This document shows positions 60,429 through 64,000 of a stretch of 64,000 nt of DNA, one piece after another. Within the stretch, counting starts at the first letter, position 1. Each line of letters starts with the position of its first letter. The stretch spans positions 46,220-110,219 of the forward strand of contig JAJEQR010000008.1 in assembly GCA_020687485.1 (NCBI GenBank), read 5' to 3'. The notes beneath the pieces were generated by a model that had not been told where the DNA came from, made no database searches, and was given only the letters and a program-made list of their open reading frames with translations. The stretch is from Hominifimenecus microfluidus (GTDB lineage Bacteria > Bacillota > Clostridia > Lachnospirales > Lachnospiraceae). Made by a program: the position numbers and the translations under genes.

Positions 60429-60499
60429 AGGGGCATAGTTCAATGGTAGAACAGCGGTCTCCAAAACCGTCGATGTGAGTTCGACTCTTACTGCCCCTG
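60429..60499 (+). tRNA. tRNA-Trp (anticodon CCA)
   Basis: A 71-base tRNA without encoded CCA. The acceptor stem AGGGGCA pairs with TGCCCCT (60492-60498), with discriminator G. The D arm is GTTC...GAAC; the anticodon stem GCGGT/ACCGT encloses CTCCAAA with anticodon CCA; the T arm is GTGAG-TTCGACT-CTTAC. One G-T pair is present in the T stem. Confidence 0.96.
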
Positions 60500-60506
60500 C
60501 TACTTC

Positions 60507-60540
60507 AGACCGGATTTTCAGAAATCCGGTCTTTTCTTTT
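60507..60540 (+). terminator. Terminator after tRNA-Trp
   Basis: GACCGGATTT (60508-60517), loop TCAG, AAATCCGGTC (60522-60531), then TTTTCTTTT. Confidence 0.95.
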
Positions 60541-60642
60541 CTATAAAAGTCCGGACAGCGGCTGTGCGTTAGCACGGAGCAATCCGCTTATTATAGAAAA
60601 GCTTAGCCAGTAGTTACCTAGATGAAGAACGGAGGAAACACA

Positions 60643-61179
60643 ATGAACGCAGAAGAACAAAAACTCTGGGAGAAAGCAATCGACTTTCATGGCCATGTCT
60701 GCCCTGGTCTGGCGATCGGGTATCGTGCGGCTTTATATGCAGCAGAACTGTTGCATCTCACTTTCGCAAAGGACGAGGAAACCGTCTGCATTTCCGAAAA
60801 TGATGCCTGCGGCTGTGACGCCATCCAGTCGGTGCTGGGCTGCAGCATTGGAAAAGGTAATCTCCTGTTTCACATGACCGGCAAGCAGGCATTTTCCTTC
60901 TATAACCGCAAGACCGGCGAATCGGTTCGTCTGCTCCTTCAGAAACCGGAGGGAAAGAGAACCAGAGAAGAATCGCTGAACTGCTATCTGACTCTTCCAG
61001 CAGAAAAATTATTTCTTGTAAAGAAAACAATGATTCCGCTCCCGGAACCGGCCAGGATCTTCGATTCCTATGTGTGTGAGTGCTGCGGGGAAGTGACGGG
61101 AGCCAACTGGATTCGGCTGGCCGGAGGGAAGAAGCTTTGCGTGGATTGCTATTCTCAGTACGATCGCTTTCATGTGTAA
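60643..61179 (+). CDS. FmdE-family protein with C-terminal zinc ribbon
   Basis: A 178-residue protein of the FmdE (formylmethanofuran dehydrogenase subunit E) family. The metal-binding motif FHGHVCPGLAIGYRAA is at about residues 13-28, followed by ENDACGCDAIQ with more Cys ligands. A C-terminal treble-clef-like ribbon is seen, CECCGEV...CVDCY (about 140-175). No methanogenesis genes are near, so a role in molybdenum/tungsten enzyme or metal handling is likelier than C1 metabolism, but it is unproven. I chose ATG 60643, with GGAGG 8 bases upstream; the ATG at 60622 lacks a site. Confidence 0.85.
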   Translation: MNAEEQKLWEKAIDFHGHVCPGLAIGYRAALYAAELLHLTFAKDEETVCISENDACGCDAIQSVLGCSIGKGNLLFHMTGKQAFSFYNRKTGESVRLLLQKPEGKRTREESLNCYLTLPAEKLFLVKKTMIPLPEPARIFDSYVCECCGEVTGANWIRLAGGKKLCVDCYSQYDRFHV

Positions 61180-61249
61180 GCTGTATGCTCTGAAAAGTTC
61201 GCTGAAATTCTCCCAAAATCAAAAGAATGGAAAAAGTGCGGAAAAATAC

Positions 61250-61278
61250 TTCACAAAAGAAAAAATGTGTAGTAAAAT
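61250..61278 (+). promoter_or_regulatory. Promoter of the CDCPAC-protein gene
   Basis: TTCACA (61250-61255), a 17-base spacer and TAAAAT (61273-61278), leader about 85 bases. Confidence 0.5.
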
Positions 61279-61369
61279 CTTCCTGTAACGATTTGATTTC
61301 TGCTTTTAATGTTTGCAATTACTAATATCTGATTGAATTGCTATCTTGCAGACAGAAAGGAGATAAGAG

Positions 61370-61729
61370 ATGGATGCAAAAGTAAGACAGTATACAGAGG
61401 CAAAAGTAAGGGAATTGATCCGTGCATATTCCTGCTGTGCAGAGGCGAAGGCAGCCGGACAAGCATGGCTGGATGCAGCCGGAACAGACCAGGAAGCGGA
61501 GAAGACGAAGGCTCTGATCGCAGAGCTGGAGGAGGATATCATTCCGATCGACGGTCTGATTGCGTTTGCAGGTTCTGAGGGCGGCGAGAAGGTCTTCGGC
61601 GCGGAGAAGGCGAAGGAAGTAGAGGCTCACGCAAAGGAGATCAAGGCGGCAGGCGCGAAGTATTGTGACTGCCCGGCATGCGCAGCCGTTGCAGCAATCC
61701 TTGAGAAGAAAGATGAGATGTTGGCGTAA
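61370..61729 (+). CDS. Small conserved protein with CDCPAC motif
   Basis: A 119-residue, Ala/Glu/Lys-rich, mostly helical soluble protein. After two long helices (about 1-50) it has EEDIIPIDGLIAFAGSEGG and near the C-terminus KYCDCPACAAVAAIL, where three close Cys residues could bind a metal or be redox-active; another Cys pair SCC is near residue 22. Similar proteins recur in Lachnospiraceae, often labelled as Hsp90-like, which the sequence does not support. It stands as a single gene with its own promoter and terminator, which suggests substantial expression. Confidence 0.75.
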   Translation: MDAKVRQYTEAKVRELIRAYSCCAEAKAAGQAWLDAAGTDQEAEKTKALIAELEEDIIPIDGLIAFAGSEGGEKVFGAEKAKEVEAHAKEIKAAGAKYCDCPACAAVAAILEKKDEMLA

Positions 61730-61772
61730 TTCGCTGGAATTGTTGTGTTTACGGGTGTTTACGGATAAAGAA

Positions 61773-61812
61773 GAACCGCTGGATGGTTGTAATCCATTCA
61801 GCGGTTTTTTCT
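61773..61812 (+). terminator. Terminator after the CDCPAC-protein gene
   Basis: AACCGCTG (61774-61781) pairs with CAGCGGTT (61799-61806), an inner ATGG/CCAT stem, followed by TTTTTTC. Confidence 0.92.
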
Positions 61813-61865
61813 TTCAACCGGAAGGCCAGGAACCATTCTGTTGAAAGATGGTTATGGATAATATC

Positions 61866-62240
61866 TTATTTTGCGGCAATAACCTCTACTTCACACAGAA
61901 CGTTCTTCGGAAGCTGCTTTACAGCGACGCAGGAGCGTGCGGGCTTGCCGGTGAAGTACTTTGCGTATACTTCGTTGAAAGCACCGAAGTCAGCCATCTC
62001 TGCCAGGAAGCAGGTAGTCTTGATCGCATTTGTGTAGTCGATGCCGTTTGCTTCCAGGATAGCGCCGAGGTTCTTCATAACCTGTTCTGCCTGCTCTTCA
62101 ATCGTAGTGCCTACGATTTCGCCGGTTGCGGGGTCCAGTGGGATCTGACCGGAAGTGAAAAGGATATTATTGAACTCAATCGCCTGAGAATAAGGTCCGA
62201 TTGCTGCAGGTGCTTTTTCTGTGCTTGTTACTTTTAACAT
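61866..62240 (-). CDS. ridA: RidA family enamine/imine deaminase
   Basis: A 124-residue RidA (YjgF/UK114) protein that hydrolyses reactive 2-aminoacrylate and similar imines formed by pyridoxal-phosphate enzymes. It shows AAIGPYSQAIEFNNILFTSGQIP at the N-terminus and a conserved Arg in KPARSCVAVKQLPKN, which binds the substrate carboxylate, then a final Glu in VLCEVEVIA. Full length. RidA often goes with branched-chain amino acid synthesis; ilvD and ilvB are 15 kb away. The ribosome site is AGGAGGAAG. Confidence 0.96.
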   Translation of the reverse strand: MLKVTSTEKAPAAIGPYSQAIEFNNILFTSGQIPLDPATGEIVGTTIEEQAEQVMKNLGAILEANGIDYTNAIKTTCFLAEMADFGAFNEVYAKYFTGKPARSCVAVKQLPKNVLCEVEVIAAK

Positions 62241-62350
62241 GATACTTCCTCCTTTATATGCGGCAGATTCAGATCAGAGAAAGCTGCCGTCTTTGTTGGG
62301 CTCCGCATTGGAATCCGGTAAGAAAAACATAGCACAATCTGACGAATCTG

Positions 62351-63637
62351 TCAACGAAGAGGAGTTTTCAGAGACAGAATCAGAATTACGGCGAATGTAA
62401 TGACTTCAGATGCCAGGAAGGAAAGCCAGGTGCCGTTGATTCCGAACAGGTGTGTCAGCACAATTGAAGCCGGAACAATCGCTGCGGCGCCCCGCAGCAG
62501 AGAGCCTGCAATCGCCGGGCGGGCGCGGTCCATCGCGGAGAAGCAGGCAATCAGCAGGATATTGAGCCCGGCAAAGAGAAAGCCGAGGAAATACAGACGC
62601 AGCCCTGTATGGGCGTAAGCCAGAAGGCTGGCGTTCTGTTCGCTGTTGAAGATGGCGATCAGTGAATCCGTCATCCCCCAGGAGCCGGCCAGAAGCAGGG
62701 CTTCGATTCCCAGGCAGACGATCACTGCGAGGCGGAGCAGCTGCTTTACCTGCGCGGTATTGCCGCGACCGTAATTCTCACTGATCAGCGGCTGGGTTCC
62801 CTGCGCCAGGCCGTTAAAGATAGCCATGGCGACGGCGGATAGATTCGCGATCACACCGTAGGCGGCGACTCCGATATTTCCGGTGATGCCAAGGATCAGT
62901 GTATTGAAAACGACCGTAATGACAGCTGAGGACATTTCTCCGACAAAGGCGGAGAAGCCGAGACTGCAGCAGGAGAGCAGATGACGGAAGGAAAGCCGAC
63001 AGCTGCGGAAGCGAACCTGGCAGTTTTTCCCAAAATAGTGGGTGCTGCATACACAGATAGTAACAACGGGAGAGAGCGCTGTTGCCAGCGCTGCGCCGGG
63101 AAATCCCATCTTCAGCGGAAACATAAAGATATAATCGAACAAAATATTGAAGCTGCTGCCTGCGAGGGATGCGATCATCGCAATTGAGGGAGCGTTATCA
63201 TTTCTGGCAAAAGCGGTGAAGCTGTAGTTGCTCATAAAGAACGGAGCAGCGATCAGGATGATGCGCAGATAGGGCCGTCCCAGCTCTGTAAGTCCGGCAT
63301 CCGCTCCCAGAAGCCGGAGAATCGCTTCCGGACAGAACAGACCGCCAAGAACGAAAGGAAGGCTGAACAGTACACTCCAGGCAACCGACTGGAAGAAGTA
63401 GTGATCCGTCTTCTCCTCCTTGGCGTGGCTGATGCCGTATCTTGTCGCGGAGCCGATACCGACCATGGAGCCGATCGCGAAGAGCACGCCGTAGACCGGA
63501 AGCATCAGGTTCAGCACGGCAAGTCCGTCCGAGCCGGAGCAGACAGAGATGAAGAAGGTATCAGCAAGAATATAGACAGAAAGACCAAGCATTCCGGCAA
63601 TACTCTGCAGAACATATTTGAAAAATGTTTTATACAT
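62351..63637 (-). CDS. MATE family efflux transporter
   Basis: A 428-residue membrane protein with 12 helices in two similar halves (MatE domains at about 15-170 and 235-395). The start of the first half reads YVLQSIAGMLGLSVYILADTFF, close to the DinF/VmrA-type clostridial MATE subfamily; the polar residues of FAIGSMVGIGSATRYGISHA lie in the second helix. MATE proteins export cationic drugs or metabolites using sodium or proton gradients. The substrate is not predictable. The ribosome site GGAAAGGA lies about 12 bases before the ATG. Confidence 0.93.
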   Translation of the reverse strand: MYKTFFKYVLQSIAGMLGLSVYILADTFFISVCSGSDGLAVLNLMLPVYGVLFAIGSMVGIGSATRYGISHAKEEKTDHYFFQSVAWSVLFSLPFVLGGLFCPEAILRLLGADAGLTELGRPYLRIILIAAPFFMSNYSFTAFARNDNAPSIAMIASLAGSSFNILFDYIFMFPLKMGFPGAALATALSPVVTICVCSTHYFGKNCQVRFRSCRLSFRHLLSCCSLGFSAFVGEMSSAVITVVFNTLILGITGNIGVAAYGVIANLSAVAMAIFNGLAQGTQPLISENYGRGNTAQVKQLLRLAVIVCLGIEALLLAGSWGMTDSLIAIFNSEQNASLLAYAHTGLRLYFLGFLFAGLNILLIACFSAMDRARPAIAGSLLRGAAAIVPASIVLTHLFGINGTWLSFLASEVITFAVILILSLKTPLR

Positions 63638-63789
63638 GGGAATGAAAATCCTTTCCTGAAATCGATACTGTCGTGTGTGCGGATGAAAATGATTGTTCTG
63701 CCGCAGACGGATCCAGGATAGGAATAAAAAGATGGTGCTGAAACAAGGTCATACAAATTCTCCTGTGTAATAATATTTCTCACGAATTC

Positions 63790-63990
63790 TAACGTGACAT
63801 CCTCCCCCGCCTATAGAGGTGGGGGCTTCCTTTCGCATAGTGCGAACAGTCGGTTCTCGTTCGATAGCACCAATGTGCCAAGCATAAGCGAGCTATCCCC
63901 GTGTGTCCCACGGTTCTTTATTTGATGTTATGCCGTTACCAACCGCATACCCTCGTTTCTGATGTTTATGGCAGCGTTTACATCTCTGTC
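63790..63990 (-). ncRNA. Possible omega RNA (reRNA) of the TnpB element
   Basis: In IS605-group elements the guide RNA is made from the 3' end of tnpB through the right-end hairpin, with the guide taken from flanking DNA. The same layout is here, with hairpin 63804-63825. The guide would be read from about 63790 leftwards. This is inferred from family knowledge; boundaries are approximate. Confidence 0.45.
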
Positions 63991-64000
63991 GTGATGTTTC
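63928..64000 (-). CDS. tnpB: TnpB (IS605 OrfB), C-terminal end only
   Basis: Only 23 codons are visible, read into the window from its right edge: HHDRDVNAAINIRNEGMRLVTA and a TAA stop (63928-63930). HDRD-x-NAA-x-NI is the C-terminal signature of TnpB, where the Asp belongs to the RuvC nuclease site. TnpB is an RNA-guided nuclease related to Cas12. Whether the rest of the gene is intact cannot be seen. Confidence 0.9.
   Translation of the reverse strand, partial: KHHDRDVNAAINIRNEGMRLVTA

Larger units (their letters stand above)
63790..64000 (-). mobile_element. Right end of an IS200/IS605-group element (partial)
   Basis: The TnpB C-terminus (63928-64000) is followed on the minus strand by about 100 non-coding bases and then the subterminal hairpin CCCCC-CCT / AGG-GGGGG at 63804-63825, the structure recognised by TnpA at the right end. 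The outer boundary at about 63790 is inferred. The rest of the element lies beyond the window. Confidence 0.85.

Noticed and set aside
63511..63783. 90-codon minus-strand frame upstream of the MATE gene
   Set aside because: It overlaps the MATE start region in another frame and has no ribosome site.
1..64000. CRISPR arrays, rRNA operons or prophage
   Set aside because: No regularly spaced repeats, rRNA sequence or phage structural genes were seen; the only mobile element is the IS605-type end.

Overview
The window looks like chromosome from an anaerobic, Gram-positive, Lachnospiraceae-type clostridium of moderate GC. The grounds are oxygen-sensitive radical chemistry (a glycyl radical enzyme with its activase, and an anaerobic sulfatase-maturating enzyme), strong Shine-Dalgarno sites, small conserved proteins typical of that family (TIGR04086 membrane protein, a CDCPAC-motif protein), NlpC/YkuD-type wall enzymes, and no outer-membrane genes. 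Taxonomy is inferred from gene content only.

Layout. 1-13469 (+) is a surface-polysaccharide cluster: the end of an O-antigen-ligase-like protein, a Wzm/Wzt-type ABC exporter, a coiled-coil methyltransferase, three GT4 glycosyltransferases and three GT-C type membrane glycosyltransferases. 13644-15827 (-) is an L,D-transpeptidase carrying DUF4214 repeats. 15983-16303 holds what looks like a complete Fst/par-type I toxin-antitoxin locus. 16622-23643 (+) is a sulfatase locus: sulfatase, tripartite tricarboxylate transporter (TctC, TctB, TctA), sulfatase-maturating radical SAM enzyme and a ROK regulator, headed by a consensus promoter with a palindromic operator. 23720-25916 (-) is a DUF1538 membrane protein with a tandem P-II-like protein.

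26141-31775 returns to polysaccharide: manC, gmd and rmd (-) would make GDP-D-rhamnose, and two more GT4 enzymes (+) leave from a divergent promoter. 31928-34549 is a second DUF4214 wall enzyme (NlpC/P60-like). 35086-40978 is a more AT-rich block: YfcC-type carrier, LysR regulator, glycyl radical enzyme and activase. 41018-51822 is housekeeping: a CorC/HlyC protein, tgt and yajC, then leuB-ilvD-ilvB and serC-serA. 51950-58788 holds a third DUF4214 wall enzyme (glucosaminidase-like), clpC, a small conserved protein and radA. The rest holds an inverted-repeat element, a zinc-ribbon membrane protein, tRNA-Trp, an FmdE-like protein, ridA, a MATE transporter and the right end of an IS200/IS605 element running off the window.

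Two threads connect the window. First, exporter, glycosyltransferases and GDP-D-rhamnose synthesis appear to build one cell-surface glycan, while three wall-remodelling enzymes with different catalytic domains share the same DUF4214 module, possibly used to bind the wall or that glycan. Second, two substrate-use modules (sulfatase plus TTT; glycyl radical enzyme plus YfcC) suggest scavenging of small sulfated or carboxylated compounds in an anoxic gut-like habitat. The most striking finding is the par-like toxin-antitoxin locus: two convergent promoters, a shared bidirectional terminator and paired direct repeats are all readable directly from the sequence.
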